Below are positions 34,124-43,496 of a stretch of 64,000 nucleotides of DNA, piece by piece. The DNA lies in NCBI RefSeq assembly GCF_005281835.1, contig NZ_RZIS01000002.1, forward strand, positions 186,001 to 250,000. Direction: 5' to 3'. A model generated the notes under the pieces. It was not told the origin of the DNA and ran no database searches. It worked only from the letters and a program-made list of their open reading frames with translations. Position 1 is the first letter of the stretch; every line of letters starts with the position of its first letter. Position numbers and translations under genes: made by a program. This DNA comes from Vibrio profundi. Its GTDB lineage: Bacteria > Pseudomonadota > Gammaproteobacteria > Enterobacterales > Vibrionaceae.

Positions 34124-35164
34124 TTATGCTGATTTAGGCAGCGTTATCATCGAGATCACGCCCCCTCCCTGTTGCTCTTTAATGGTCAATTTTGCTTTGC
34201 CATCAAATAAGGTATCAATTCGTTGGCGTATATTGGCCAATGCCATGCCATTCCCCGATGATGATGTAGCGTTATTCAACCCTGCACCATTGTCTGAAAC
34301 CTGAATCTCCAATCCGTCCTTGTTCTCAGTAATGCAAACCTTGACTTCACCACCAGCCGCAGCAGGTTCAATGCCGTGCGTCAGCGCATTCTCAACCAAA
34401 GGTTGGATTAAGAAAGGCGGGAGTACCATTGAACGATCAGCGCCGTCAATCTCGATCGAAAACTTGAGCCTCTCGCCTAACCGTATTTTCTGTATGTTCA
34501 AATACGCATCAATTAAATCGAGTTCTTGGCCTATGGTCGATTGCTCATTCCGACTATTGTTCAACGTCGCTCTGAGTAAATCCGTCAGCTTCTCTAACAT
34601 CAACTTGGCTTTATCACTGTCAGTTTCTATGAGCACGCTGATATTGGCGAGTGTGTTAAACAAAAAATGCGGTTCAATTTGGCTTTGCAACTGCTTTAGT
34701 TGACTCAGTACCACCACCTTTTCTTGATCCGCTTGGCGGCGCTTAGCCACTTCTAGCTCATTATCTGCAATAAGCTTTTGCTCTTTGGTGTAAAAGTAGT
34801 AATAACAAATCGCGCAAAAAATTACGCCGAGTAGCACAACAGATTTCAGCTCAGAAAAACTCTCCCCCAAAAATCCATTAAGCCAATATTGCGCATTAAT
34901 CGTTCCGAGAGCGATCGCGATGAGCATTGAACCGAGTGTTTCGACCCACTTCGGCGCCGTCGGGAAAAGTTTTACAATCGCTAAAGATGATAACAGCGCG
35001 CTATAGCCAAACCCAAAGCTAATCAATAAGCTAACCTGTAATTCGCCACCCCAAATAGTTTGGGTCGTAATCGCAATCAAAGTGCAGAACACCGTCGTGA
35101 GAAGGGCACTCTTTACCCACGGGAAGCATCGTGATTGTTTAGAATGAGATGTTGAGCCTGTCAT
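34124..35164 (-). CDS. LytS/YehU-type sensor histidine kinase
   Basis: 346 residues. Four membrane segments in the first half (about residues 12-32, 36-60, 66-85, 95-118), then a coiled linker and the His_kinase motif of this class, Q-I-E-P-H-F-L-F-N-T-L, with the phosphorylated His. ATPase boxes: PLVENALTHGIEP and NGMALANIRQRIDTLF. It lacks a periplasmic sensor domain, so it probably senses something within the membrane or through a partner protein. Start overlaps the stop of the outer-membrane gene by 1 nt (TAATG). Confidence 0.88.
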   Translation of the reverse strand: MTGSTSHSKQSRCFPWVKSALLTTVFCTLIAITTQTIWGGELQVSLLISFGFGYSALLSSLAIVKLFPTAPKWVETLGSMLIAIALGTINAQYWLNGFLGESFSELKSVVLLGVIFCAICYYYFYTKEQKLIADNELEVAKRRQADQEKVVVLSQLKQLQSQIEPHFLFNTLANISVLIETDSDKAKLMLEKLTDLLRATLNNSRNEQSTIGQELDLIDAYLNIQKIRLGERLKFSIEIDGADRSMVLPPFLIQPLVENALTHGIEPAAAGGEVKVCITENKDGLEIQVSDNGAGLNNATSSSGNGMALANIRQRIDTLFDGKAKLTIKEQQGGGVISMITLPKSA

Positions 35165-36537
35165 TAAAATCGTCCTTTGATATTTAGTAGAATCATATGG
35201 CTATCAGGAAGGTTGGCGTAAGCAGAATCACTCTTGCCAGATAAAAACCGTGCTGCAAGTTCCAGATCCACAGAAGAGACACCGGTATCAGAAACTCGAT
35301 AGTTGATCCACTGGGTCGCAATAAAGCCGCCATCTTGTGGGGTATACATCAGATCAAAAGTAGGGGTTAAGTTATCTAAAAAACCAAGTACATCCCCCCA
35401 CGAATTACCAGCGTCGGTAGGCAGAATCTGCGACCAAGCGCTTGAGTCTAGCGACCAATGAAATAAGATATTATGCTCGACGACATTCGCATGCTGATAC
35501 CCCTGAAGGTAAGATGCCCCCAGCGCAGAGCTTTGCGGTAGTGATGTTAATACTTGTGCATTGCTCATTGCCGACTCCCACTCAGACTGGCTCCACGCAC
35601 GGCTATCAAACCAATACTCTAAGACTATATTCTGACCGATGTCATCAGCCCATGTGATACCCATGAGCCCTTGAAAAGCTTCTCCTTGTTCAGTCAATTC
35701 TACAGGCCCACCTGCATGACTTGGTATTTGATACCCAAGGCTTTGCCGTTGGTAAACCGCCGAACCATGAAGCTCCCACGCGTCATTAAGCACAGTCACT
35801 ATGCTCGCCCCCAACAAGCCATGACGCACATCATCGTAGTAAGCGAGCCACTGGTATTCATGCGCGCCCAACATGTTATAGCGGCGAACACCAATGCCTT
35901 GCTGCTCGCTGTTTTGCTCCAATGAGTTCACATCTTGGGAAGTCCATGAAGAATCACTGTACAGCAATGTCCACTCGCCCGTTCCATCAAACATCGACAC
36001 TGACGCCACCCCGGCCCCTTCCTCCGCAACAATGCCTACTGGGTTTTGTCGGTAAGGTTTAATCACATCCAATGGGCGATAGCCATAACCTACGCCCCAA
36101 TCTAACCGTACCTTACCCAGGGTGATATCAAGATAGTGACCGCCAAACACAGACTCAGGTAACTCAATACCGCCCTGCCAAAAAAGCTCCCTAATGATAA
36201 ATTCAGATTCTGTCTCTGGGCTCGTTGAGTTAGTCGTGTGGCTGTATAAATCGTTCGCTTTCACCGCAAACAAACCAAGCCATTCGCCATACGTCAGCTC
36301 TAGATCTAACAAAGCATTCACCGACTGAGAACTGTGCTCATTATTAGGAATAAAGGGCGTTTCTCTCGATTGGACCGACTCAGCGCTCACTTGCCAATCC
36401 CATGCCATATTCCACTCTTGAGCAACAGCGGTTTGAATAAAGAAAACGCTGAATAACATGCCTAGCAAGCTGGTCAGTCGCAGATTTCTTACTCCGCTTA
36501 GCCTAATTACCTTTTTTACCCACATACCAATAGCCAT
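35164..36537 (-). CDS. Predicted outer-membrane beta-barrel protein of the transport operon
   Basis: 457 residues. A long N-region with a signal peptide (cleavage after TAVAQ, about residue 40; a start at the internal Met5 is possible). The mature protein has many alternating strands with aromatic girdles (WLGLFAVKANDLYSH, LGKVRLDWGVGYGYRPLDVI) and ends in MILLNIKGRF, a terminal Phe strand typical of BAM substrates. It looks like DUF1302-type outer-membrane proteins that accompany lipid or hydrophobic-substrate transporters. 2 bp downstream of the LolA-like gene. It is not a classical porin. Confidence 0.7.
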   Translation of the reverse strand: MAIGMWVKKVIRLSGVRNLRLTSLLGMLFSVFFIQTAVAQEWNMAWDWQVSAESVQSRETPFIPNNEHSSQSVNALLDLELTYGEWLGLFAVKANDLYSHTTNSTSPETESEFIIRELFWQGGIELPESVFGGHYLDITLGKVRLDWGVGYGYRPLDVIKPYRQNPVGIVAEEGAGVASVSMFDGTGEWTLLYSDSSWTSQDVNSLEQNSEQQGIGVRRYNMLGAHEYQWLAYYDDVRHGLLGASIVTVLNDAWELHGSAVYQRQSLGYQIPSHAGGPVELTEQGEAFQGLMGITWADDIGQNIVLEYWFDSRAWSQSEWESAMSNAQVLTSLPQSSALGASYLQGYQHANVVEHNILFHWSLDSSAWSQILPTDAGNSWGDVLGFLDNLTPTFDLMYTPQDGGFIATQWINYRVSDTGVSSVDLELAARFLSGKSDSAYANLPDSHMILLNIKGRF

Positions 36538-36539
36538 GG

Positions 36540-37370
36540 CTACAACCCTGAGACCTTATTACGCGACAAAAAAGCCGGGTTGTAATATTTATCTTCTAAC
36601 GCCTGCTCAATGATCTCTTGATATTCGATGACGGTTTTCTTGCTCGGCTGAATTTTGTCGAGCAGAGTCATCGCCGTAACACTCGGTAAATCGTTTCTCA
36701 CGCCTTCTTGAAACCATGCTTGTTTGGCTAATTTTCCCGAACGCAAATACATGTCGGCTTTGACAGGAAAAGCGCGATCAGCGGTTAGCCATAAATCAAT
36801 ATGCTGATAGCTAGCACCTTTTGTTTTGGCGCTCAATTTCAGGTGTTGAGTGGCGATTTGCTCTCCCGACGACAATGTTAATGTGTGCGTGTCTATCCAC
36901 TCCCCTTGGTAATCTTCGCTCCATGTCAGCGTTGAAATATCTCCAACCGATGCCTCGCCAAGCAGTTTTTGCATCGGTGTGATCCGAATTGGCCTACGGC
37001 TTTTTGGCATCAACAGCCAGTAGTTATCTTCAATCATCAGCATTTTTTGCCCAGCTTCAACAGCAGACTTAAACACCACCAGCGATTCTCGATTAGGTCG
37101 GGTATACACATTATACAGACGGGTCTTATCCAGTTTATCGTGCTCGTACAAGGTAACCAAAGACACCACTTTCGACGCTTGCTCCGCGCTCAACCGATAA
37201 CGGTCGGCTTGCGCTATCATCTCAGTAACGCGTTGTTGGCTTAGCGCTTCCGGTTCGCTTTCGTGAGTCGTAGTAGCCCCTGACGCTGCTGCCTGAGGTA
37301 ACCAAGCTTGCAGGCTAAACATCAAAGCACCACTCAACAGCAATCGAGATTTCACTTTAAAGTTATACAT
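36540..37370 (-). CDS. LolA-like outer-membrane lipoprotein-sorting protein
   Basis: 276 residues with a signal peptide (about 1-29, cleavage after QAAA). The mature part has the half-barrel LolA/LppX-like fold of the family annotated as outer membrane lipoprotein-sorting protein: VYTRPNRESLVVFKSAVEAGQKMLMIEDNYWLLMPKSRRPIRITPMQKLLGEAS. This type carries hydrophobic ligands across the periplasm and often sits beside FtsX- or RND-type transporters. It overlaps the permease gene by 8 nt and precedes the barrel gene by 2 bp, so it is likely the periplasmic shuttle between them. Confidence 0.8.
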   Translation of the reverse strand: MYNFKVKSRLLLSGALMFSLQAWLPQAAASGATTTHESEPEALSQQRVTEMIAQADRYRLSAEQASKVVSLVTLYEHDKLDKTRLYNVYTRPNRESLVVFKSAVEAGQKMLMIEDNYWLLMPKSRRPIRITPMQKLLGEASVGDISTLTWSEDYQGEWIDTHTLTLSSGEQIATQHLKLSAKTKGASYQHIDLWLTADRAFPVKADMYLRSGKLAKQAWFQEGVRNDLPSVTAMTLLDKIQPSKKTVIEYQEIIEQALEDKYYNPAFLSRNKVSGL

Positions 37371-38658
37371 ACACTAATGCCTCCGTGATTGGCTTGTTAA
37401 CGCCTTTTTTCGCCGATAAGTAAGCTGCCCCGATACAAATCAGTATCACGCCAGCGGTCGCATACATTGCCAATTCAAAAGAGAAATAAATATTTAATGG
37501 GTACCCCTCGGTTCGCCCTGGCGGAGGCGGCATTTGCACATCAACAATCAATAACACCATGCTGACCACAGCCGTTACGATTGCGCCAAGCACACTTCCG
37601 ATTAGGGCAAGTAGCCCTGCTTCTTTCAAAAAACCTGATACGATTTCAGACGGGTAACTTCCTAAAGCAGATAAAGTACCAATTTCTCTGGTGCGCTCTG
37701 TAACCGACATGGTCATCGTATTAAACAAAGCCACAAACACCACCAACGCCATAACGGCCCCCATGATTCCAAAGATACGGTCGTACAGATCTTTTACTTT
37801 GGTATAGAAAAATGCGCGATCTTGCCAAGGGGTGATCTCTACTTGTTGCACCCTAGATGACTCTTTCGGCAGTTCCATGTTCGCGAACTGCTGCTCAAGC
37901 CTCTGCAGCACGGTGTCAGTTAACGACGTTTCAAAAAGGAAAACCGACAAAGTGCTGACTTTATCTGACGCCAGTAGCTCTTGCGCACTGGTGACATGTA
38001 TATACAGCTGACGCTTATCAAGCTCTGGCACGCCCGTTGAGTAAATGCCACGCACTTTGAAATCAAAAGCGTTCAACGCGCCTTCGCTGGTGGTCGCCAG
38101 CAACGTCACCCAATCGCCGACCGTCACCTTCAGGTTGCGAGCTAAATCGATACCTAACATAACTTGAGGTTCATCAGCGTTATAACGGGTTGAATTCACG
38201 TCTGATAAAGTTTGCCCGCTTTGTACATCGAGAAAAGGCCCTTTCATATCGAACTCTCGTTCATTCACTCCTGTACCCATAAAGATGGTCGACTTAGTCC
38301 CATTCGATACTAAACCGCTAAAATAGATACGCGGCTGCACTCCGCGAACATCGCTGTCACCAATGATCCCACGAGTTAACACCTGCGCACTATTCAACCC
38401 ATTGCTTAAAGGCATCTCTTCATCCGACTCAAAATAGCCAGGAATACTGATCGTAAGGTGGCCCGTGTCACGCGCGGTTGATTCTCTAAGCGACTCATAG
38501 GTATACAAGCCGTAACCACCCGCGCTTGTTAAGGCAAATACTGCGATGGCAATGATCAGAACCGACAACAAACTGCGACGGCCATTTCTCAATAAATTAA
38601 GCCCAGCAAGTCTTAAAGAATCAGGCACCCATGACGATAACTCGATTAACTTGCCCAT
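37363..38658 (-). CDS. ABC transporter permease, FtsX/MacB/LolE type
   Basis: 431 residues. One membrane segment near residues 28-50 (LLSVLIIAIAVFALTSAGGYGLY), a large periplasmic domain (about 55-290), then three membrane segments at about 295-325, 345-370 and 390-415, the FtsX layout. The loop TRTEIGTLSALGSYPSEIVSGFLKEAGLLALIGSVLG is the expected coupling region. Such permeases move substrates from the outer leaflet of the inner membrane rather than across it. GGGAGGT site; overlaps the ATPase gene by 13 nt. Confidence 0.88.
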   Translation of the reverse strand: MGKLIELSSWVPDSLRLAGLNLLRNGRRSLLSVLIIAIAVFALTSAGGYGLYTYESLRESTARDTGHLTISIPGYFESDEEMPLSNGLNSAQVLTRGIIGDSDVRGVQPRIYFSGLVSNGTKSTIFMGTGVNEREFDMKGPFLDVQSGQTLSDVNSTRYNADEPQVMLGIDLARNLKVTVGDWVTLLATTSEGALNAFDFKVRGIYSTGVPELDKRQLYIHVTSAQELLASDKVSTLSVFLFETSLTDTVLQRLEQQFANMELPKESSRVQQVEITPWQDRAFFYTKVKDLYDRIFGIMGAVMALVVFVALFNTMTMSVTERTREIGTLSALGSYPSEIVSGFLKEAGLLALIGSVLGAIVTAVVSMVLLIVDVQMPPPPGRTEGYPLNIYFSFELAMYATAGVILICIGAAYLSAKKGVNKPITEALVYV

Positions 38659-39344
38659 GATACGACCTCCCTATCCGCCACTTCTGACACAAGCTTCCCA
38701 TCGAGCAGCTCTATCTTACGATCACAGCGACTCGCCATTCTCGGATCATGGGTGGCGACAATAAAAGTCGTGCCCATTTCATGCCCGAGTTCTTTCATAA
38801 TATCGATGACAAGGTTAGCTGTGTGACTATCAAGGCTTGCGGTTGGCTCATCAGCAATGACCAAGCTAGGGTTATGGATAAGCGCTCTTGCGATCGCGAC
38901 ACGTTGTTGCTGACCTCCAGACAAATTGTCTGGCTTATGCTGAAGAAACTGCCCAAGCCCGACACGTATTAACATGGCTTCAGCCCTCTCTCTTTGTGCC
39001 GTTTTACTGAGCTTATTCAGCATTAAGGGATAGGCTACGTTTTCGAGCGCGGTCATGACTGGGACTAAATTGAATTTTTGAAAAACGAAGCCCAGTTGTT
39101 GCCTGCGAAAGCGAGCCGCTGCCATTGGGTCTACAGGGTAAGGCTTACCTTCTATTTGAATTCTGCCTTGATAGCCCATATCCAATAAACCCAAGATATT
39201 CAGTAAAGTGCTTTTTCCTGAGCCCGATGGCCCACATAAGGCCACCATTTCACCTTTTTGAATTTGCCCACTCACTCCTCGTAAAGCGGAGACCTTTTGG
39301 GTTCCTAGTCGGTAATTTTTATGCAGTTTTTTAAATTCAATCAT
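38646..39344 (-). CDS. ABC transporter ATP-binding protein, LolD/MacB type
   Basis: 232 residues. Walker A G-P-S-G-S-G-K-S-T, signature L-S-G-G-Q-Q-Q-R, Walker B LVIADEPTASLDS, and the LolD/MacB signature block RRQQLGFVFQKFNLVPVMTALENV. Single ATPase domain without TOBE. GGAGGA ribosome-binding site. It energises the FtsX-type permease encoded next. Confidence 0.92.
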   Translation of the reverse strand: MIEFKKLHKNYRLGTQKVSALRGVSGQIQKGEMVALCGPSGSGKSTLLNILGLLDMGYQGRIQIEGKPYPVDPMAAARFRRQQLGFVFQKFNLVPVMTALENVAYPLMLNKLSKTAQRERAEAMLIRVGLGQFLQHKPDNLSGGQQQRVAIARALIHNPSLVIADEPTASLDSHTANLVIDIMKELGHEMGTTFIVATHDPRMASRCDRKIELLDGKLVSEVADREVVSWAS

Positions 39345-39368
39345 GACGTTTTCCTCCCTTGCTAGTGC

Positions 39369-40055
39369 TTAGCCGCGTGCTTTCTCTACCAGAGCTTTGG
39401 CAGTCATGGTTTCGATGTTGTCTTTGTCTCTACTTTCCATCACCGTCAACCAACGTTCCGCCTGAGGTAAATCTTGCGCGCGAATGGACGCTGCAATGGC
39501 ATAGCGATAAACCCATGCCGTAGCGGCGAAGTGCTGCTGAGTGAAAGCCTCTTCAGCAAGTAAGGCGAGGTAAAGGTCATAACCGCGCTCAAAGTGATTA
39601 AACATATCAGGCAGAGAAGTGTACGTTGCCGCTGCCATTGCTCTTGTAAGGTAGGACTCCGGTAACCCCTGAATACGTTCTTGCTCATGGAGAGGCGTGT
39701 CAAAATCGCTTAGTAGATTGAGTGACTTGTCGATCGTCGCTAGCCCTTTTTCTACATGCTTCATCTTGTTCCAAGGCAAAAAGGCATCACGCCCCATCAA
39801 GGTTTCAGTACTGCCTAAATAAACCAAAGTTAACGGTGTCGCCCCCTCGGTTTTGAGCACATCGTTCAAGCGTTCATACGCAACATCTACCGATTGCTCG
39901 TCGCCTTGCGCAGCTTGGTTATAAATGGAAAGTACGTCGCTACTTGGATTGGCATTCGCCACAGAGTGACCAGTCATTGCCAGTGACATCATTGCGATAA
40001 GTAGTGAATGTTTTATTGGAGAGCGAGTCTTACGTTGAGCCTGAGAAGTCGTCAT
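39369..40055 (-). CDS. Predicted periplasmic TPR-like protein, first gene of the operon
   Basis: 228 residues from the ATG at 40055, which has AAAGGA upstream; the frame is open to 40121 without support. A signal peptide covers about residues 1-37 (HSLLIAMMSLAMTGHSVANA). The mature part is helical with paired-helix repeats (YNQAAQGDEQSVDVAYERLND, LYLALLAEEAFTQQHFAATAWVYRYA) resembling tetratricopeptide repeats. No catalytic motif. It is probably a periplasmic scaffold or sensor for the ABC/LolA/barrel system encoded downstream. Confidence 0.65.
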   Translation of the reverse strand: MTTSQAQRKTRSPIKHSLLIAMMSLAMTGHSVANANPSSDVLSIYNQAAQGDEQSVDVAYERLNDVLKTEGATPLTLVYLGSTETLMGRDAFLPWNKMKHVEKGLATIDKSLNLLSDFDTPLHEQERIQGLPESYLTRAMAAATYTSLPDMFNHFERGYDLYLALLAEEAFTQQHFAATAWVYRYAIAASIRAQDLPQAERWLTVMESRDKDNIETMTAKALVEKARG

Positions 40056-40356
40056 GGTTAAAGTTCCTTTCAAAAGTTGACGATGAAAGGTTAACCACTT
40101 TGTGTCACGTTTGTGGTGCAATGCGACAAACGGTCATTAGCTTAGATAAACGGCAAAAAACGAGAGTAAACGGTCCAATAAGATCTGAGAGAGGTAGATA
40201 TTAACTGCGTCATTTCTACAACATTGCCAGCCCGAGGTAGCGTGCCCTCCCACCGCTAGGCTAAATCTGCAATCCCATTCAGAGATATTTGTTGAAGTGA
40301 GCAAACACTACTAATCTTTTTGTTAATAGAAAGGTAATTCCATAGGACGGACTGTC

Positions 40357-41109
40357 ATGTTTCATCTCATCAACAAATACCTATTACTGGTTGCTGCAAT
40401 CCTACTTACCAGCGTAGCCTCGGCAAACACCGTGAAGCTTGCGACTGGAGAATGGGCTCCGTACCAATCTAAATTGTTAAAACACGAAGGCTTCATCACC
40501 CAAATCGTGACTGAAGCGTTTGCCGCCGAAGGCTACACAGTAGAACTGACTTACATGCCTTGGAAACGAGGCTTTGAAGAAGCCAAAGTCGGTAACTTAG
40601 ATGGTTCATTCATCTGGAGTAAAAACCCTGAGCGAGAAGCATCCTTTCATTATTCCGATCCAGTGATCACGTTAAGTACCTCTTTATTCCAGCAAAAAGG
40701 CAAGAATATTAGCTGGAGTACCTTGGAAGACTTAGCCAAATACAAAATTGGGGGAGTGGTAGGTTATGCCTACGGAACCGAAGAACTCGAAAAACAAGGT
40801 AAGCTGAAAATATTACGAATTTCTAAAGCAGAAAGTAACTACAAGAAGCTAGGTGCCGGGCGATTGGATATCGTATTGGAAGATACCGATGTCGGTAAGG
40901 AAACCGTTAATCGCTTAGGTTTGTCTGGCAAAATTGAAACCAATAGCAAAGCTCTGACCGAAAGAGATTATTCGGTGATCATTTCTAAAAAATCACCTAA
41001 AGCGCAAGAATTGTTAGACGCTTTTAATCGCGGCCTAGCAAAACTAAAAGCGGAAGGAAAACTGGACGCGTACCGTGAAGCATCCGTGAAAGGCGAATAT
41101 AAGAAGTAA
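40357..41109 (+). CDS. Periplasmic solute-binding protein, SBP family 3 type, without transporter
   Basis: 250 residues with a signal peptide (about 1-23, cleavage after ASA). The family 3 fold is clear: LATGEWAPYQSKLLKHEGFITQIVTEAF, MPWKRGFEEAKVGNLDGSFIWSKNPER, and LGAGRLDIVLEDTDVGKETV. RBS AGGAC before the ATG. No permease or ATPase is adjacent. It resembles the protein at 47080 in its YMPWKRGF/YPFNRMI region. A strong terminator follows. Confidence 0.82.
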   Translation: MFHLINKYLLLVAAILLTSVASANTVKLATGEWAPYQSKLLKHEGFITQIVTEAFAAEGYTVELTYMPWKRGFEEAKVGNLDGSFIWSKNPEREASFHYSDPVITLSTSLFQQKGKNISWSTLEDLAKYKIGGVVGYAYGTEELEKQGKLKILRISKAESNYKKLGAGRLDIVLEDTDVGKETVNRLGLSGKIETNSKALTERDYSVIISKKSPKAQELLDAFNRGLAKLKAEGKLDAYREASVKGEYKK

Positions 41110-41126
41110 ACAAGATTAGCGACCAG

Positions 41127-41165
41127 CAATAAGGCGCAGATGTGATGTACATCTGCGCCTTATTG
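41127..41165. terminator. Bidirectional terminator with a 17-bp perfect stem
   Basis: CAATAAGGCGCAGATGT / ACATCTGCGCCTTATTG with a 5-nt loop, between convergent genes ending at 41109 and 41205. T-rich flank at 41161-41175. Confidence 0.85.
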
Positions 41166-41204
41166 TATTCTTTTATCGGCTCGAAATATCAAACCAATAG
41201 CGGG

Positions 41205-42080
41205 TTACTTTTGCGCTTCTTCAGCTATCGCTTTAATGATCACTGAGGTATCCATACGATTATCCCCTTGAGCGGATAACGCCTTATATGACTCCATAGA
41301 TTTTTCTGTCATCGGCAATTGTAAGCCCTGGCGATCTGCCTCATCTAAACAAAATCCTAAATCTTTGATCATCCAGTCGATCGCAAAGCCAAAGTCGAAT
41401 TTGCCTTCAGCCATGGTTTCAGCTCGGTTTTCCATCTGCCACGAGCCAGCTGCACCATTTTTTAAGCAATCCACCAGCGTGGGAATATCTAAACCGGCTT
41501 TCTCAGCCAAAATAAGCCCTTCCGAAAGCCCGGTCAGCACGCCTGCCACACAGATCTGATTGACCATTTTGGCGCGTTGACCTTGTCCGACTCGTCCCAT
41601 CAAAACTGAAGACTTCCCATACGCGTTGAACACGGGCTGCAGCGTTTCAAACAGATCTTCATCACCACCACACATGATGGTCAATACACCATTCTCTGCA
41701 CCCGCTTGGCCGCCCGAAACTGGCGCATCCATAAAGCGCAATCCGGCTGCCTTTGCGACAGTACCTAGCTCTTCAGAAAGTAGTGCGGACGTTGTGGTAT
41801 GGTCGACCAAAATCGCGCTATCTTTCATCGCAGCTAAGGCGCCCGTTTCGCTGGTGGTCATGCTACGTACATCGTCATCGTTTCCGACGCACACTAATAC
41901 TACGTCTGCATCAGCCACACACTCAGCCACAGTTTGAGCAGCTTTTCCTTGGTATTGTTCAGCCCAAGTTTGAGCTTTGGTGTAAGTACGATTAAACACC
42001 GTCACATCAAAACCAGCATTCTTAAGATGTCCGGCCATAGGAAACCCCATGACACCAAGCCCAATAAAACTTACTTTCAT
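41205..42080 (-). CDS. NAD(P)-dependent 3-hydroxyisobutyrate dehydrogenase-family oxidoreductase
   Basis: 291 residues from the ATG at 42080, which has AAGGAG 6 nt upstream; an in-frame ATG at 42095 is poorly placed. N-terminal Rossmann motif S-F-I-G-L-G-V-M-G-F-P-M and the signature DAPVSGGQAGAENGVLTIM with the catalytic Lys in the later GQRAKMVNQICVAG (K-M-V-N). Belongs to the beta-hydroxyacid dehydrogenases (HIBADH, tartronate semialdehyde reductase, GLYR). Substrate not defined by sequence. The LysR regulator gene lies 12 bp upstream on the same strand. Confidence 0.88.
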   Translation of the reverse strand: MKVSFIGLGVMGFPMAGHLKNAGFDVTVFNRTYTKAQTWAEQYQGKAAQTVAECVADADVVLVCVGNDDDVRSMTTSETGALAAMKDSAILVDHTTTSALLSEELGTVAKAAGLRFMDAPVSGGQAGAENGVLTIMCGGDEDLFETLQPVFNAYGKSSVLMGRVGQGQRAKMVNQICVAGVLTGLSEGLILAEKAGLDIPTLVDCLKNGAAGSWQMENRAETMAEGKFDFGFAIDWMIKDLGFCLDEADRQGLQLPMTEKSMESYKALSAQGDNRMDTSVIIKAIAEEAQK

Positions 42081-42091
42081 TCCTTTCTCCT

Positions 42092-42994
42092 TCATTCGAC
42101 CGTGACCGATTGTTGCGCTAATTGAACTCCTTCAATCAAAGCCTCAATCAATAGCGTCAGTGCTTTTGGCTGATATTTTCTTTCTTTGTACACTAAATAC
42201 GCTTGTCGGTCACTTCGATGATATTCGGGTAAGAGCTGAACCAAATTCATCTCGGGCGAGACATGTCGAAATGGCAACGATGCAACTCCAATCCCTTTCT
42301 CGGTCGCTTGGACCACCGCATGAATATCATTCACTATCAGTTTTGGCTGTATTGAGATCATCTGCAGCAACTCATCGCCTTTATAGACGGGTAATTGCAG
42401 CAAGTGATCGACTGATATCCACTCATGCTTTTCTAAGTCGGCTGGACAAGTGATTTCTGCGTGGCTTTGCAAATATTCAGGGCTAGCAAAAAAGCCGTGT
42501 TTTGCCTTAAACAAAGGCCGGGCAATCATTCCTTCAAGCGACGATATATCAAAGGTCATCAACAAGTCGCGATCAGTTTGTGGCACTACTTGCTCTTGGC
42601 TTAACACTAAATCCAGTTGCACTTTAGGGTATTGGGTTAAAAAACTCTCAATGATTTTTCCAACAAAGCCAGTATAGAAATTATGAGGAATCGCTAGCTT
42701 AATTCGTCCTTGTACCGACTCTCTGTCAGTCAGCATCCCAACAAAGGCAGCTTGAATCGATTCCATACCGCTACTTAGCCCCTGAAACGCAGCCTCACCA
42801 GCTTCAGTCGCGACTAGTTCTCTACCTTGCTTTTCCAACAACCGAACGTTCAGGCGAGCTTCTAGCGCGTTCAGACGGCGTGACATCGTCGAGACAGGTA
42901 ATTGCAATTTCTTTGACGCTGACAGTAAGGAGCCTTCTTCAACCACGGTACAAAACAAGAACAAATCATCAACGTTTCCAAATATGGAATTCAT
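42092..42994 (-). CDS. LysR-family transcriptional regulator
   Basis: 300 residues. The N-terminal winged helix (about 8-65) reads LFLFCTVVEEGSLLSASKKLQLPVSTMSRRLNALEARLNVRLLEKQGREL. The C-terminal effector domain has the two-lobed binding-protein fold (IKLAIPHNFYTGFVGKIIESFLTQYPKVQLDL). Same strand and only 12 bp before the dehydrogenase gene, unlike the divergent layout usual for LysR regulators. The effector is unknown. Confidence 0.9.
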   Translation of the reverse strand: MNSIFGNVDDLFLFCTVVEEGSLLSASKKLQLPVSTMSRRLNALEARLNVRLLEKQGRELVATEAGEAAFQGLSSGMESIQAAFVGMLTDRESVQGRIKLAIPHNFYTGFVGKIIESFLTQYPKVQLDLVLSQEQVVPQTDRDLLMTFDISSLEGMIARPLFKAKHGFFASPEYLQSHAEITCPADLEKHEWISVDHLLQLPVYKGDELLQMISIQPKLIVNDIHAVVQATEKGIGVASLPFRHVSPEMNLVQLLPEYHRSDRQAYLVYKERKYQPKALTLLIEALIEGVQLAQQSVTVE

Positions 42995-43096
42995 AGTTCT
43001 ATATCTACTTGTTTATTTCATTATTGGATAGTTATAACCTTTTCACATCAAAGTTCAACTATTCATTCACAGACCTCAACCTCGAAAGGAGAAAGC

Positions 43097-43408
43097 ATGA
43101 ATAAAAAGCAAGTGTGGTTAAATACGTTTTTATCTTCTTTCGTCATGGCCGCCATTATGTCTGGCATCATCTCAGGCACGAAAATGGGCTTTAGCGCTGA
43201 GTGGCCACCAATTTGGCTACAGAGCTTTACCATGTCATGGCCTTGTGCATTGGTGCTTGGTTTCACGGTATTACCTTTGATTCGCAAATTCTCAGTTTGG
43301 GCCACTAAACCAAGACCAAAAATGGACTCAACATCAGCGATTGCCAACTCATTAGAGATCGCGCAACTCCAAGGAACTCAACCGATCACCAACCAAACGC
43401 ACAATTAA
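43097..43408 (+). CDS. DUF2798 small membrane protein
   Basis: 103 residues with two transmembrane segments, at about residues 8-27 (FLSSFVMAAIMSGIISGTKM) and 45-62 (SWPCALVLGFTVLPLIRK), and the MSWP..LVLG..VLPLIRK pattern of DUF2798. The C-terminus is a hydrophilic tail. Function unknown. GGAGAAAGC ribosome-binding site. Followed by a strong bidirectional terminator. Confidence 0.82.
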   Translation: MNKKQVWLNTFLSSFVMAAIMSGIISGTKMGFSAEWPPIWLQSFTMSWPCALVLGFTVLPLIRKFSVWATKPRPKMDSTSAIANSLEIAQLQGTQPITNQTHN

Positions 43409-43447
43409 CGGAAGAATGATCAAGGGTATTTATTGAATACCAGATAC

Positions 43448-43476
43448 AAAAAAACCGAGCCTAAGCTCGGTTTTTG
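43448..43476. terminator. Bidirectional terminator
   Basis: AAAACCGAGC-ctaa-GCTCGGTTTT with A- and T-runs on the two sides, between convergent genes ending at 43408 and 43497. Confidence 0.95.
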
Positions 43477-43496
43477 TCTATTCATTCGAAGTCGAA

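Noticed and set aside
34320..34703. 127-codon plus-strand frame opposite the LytS-type kinase
   Set aside because: Antisense shadow with no family features.
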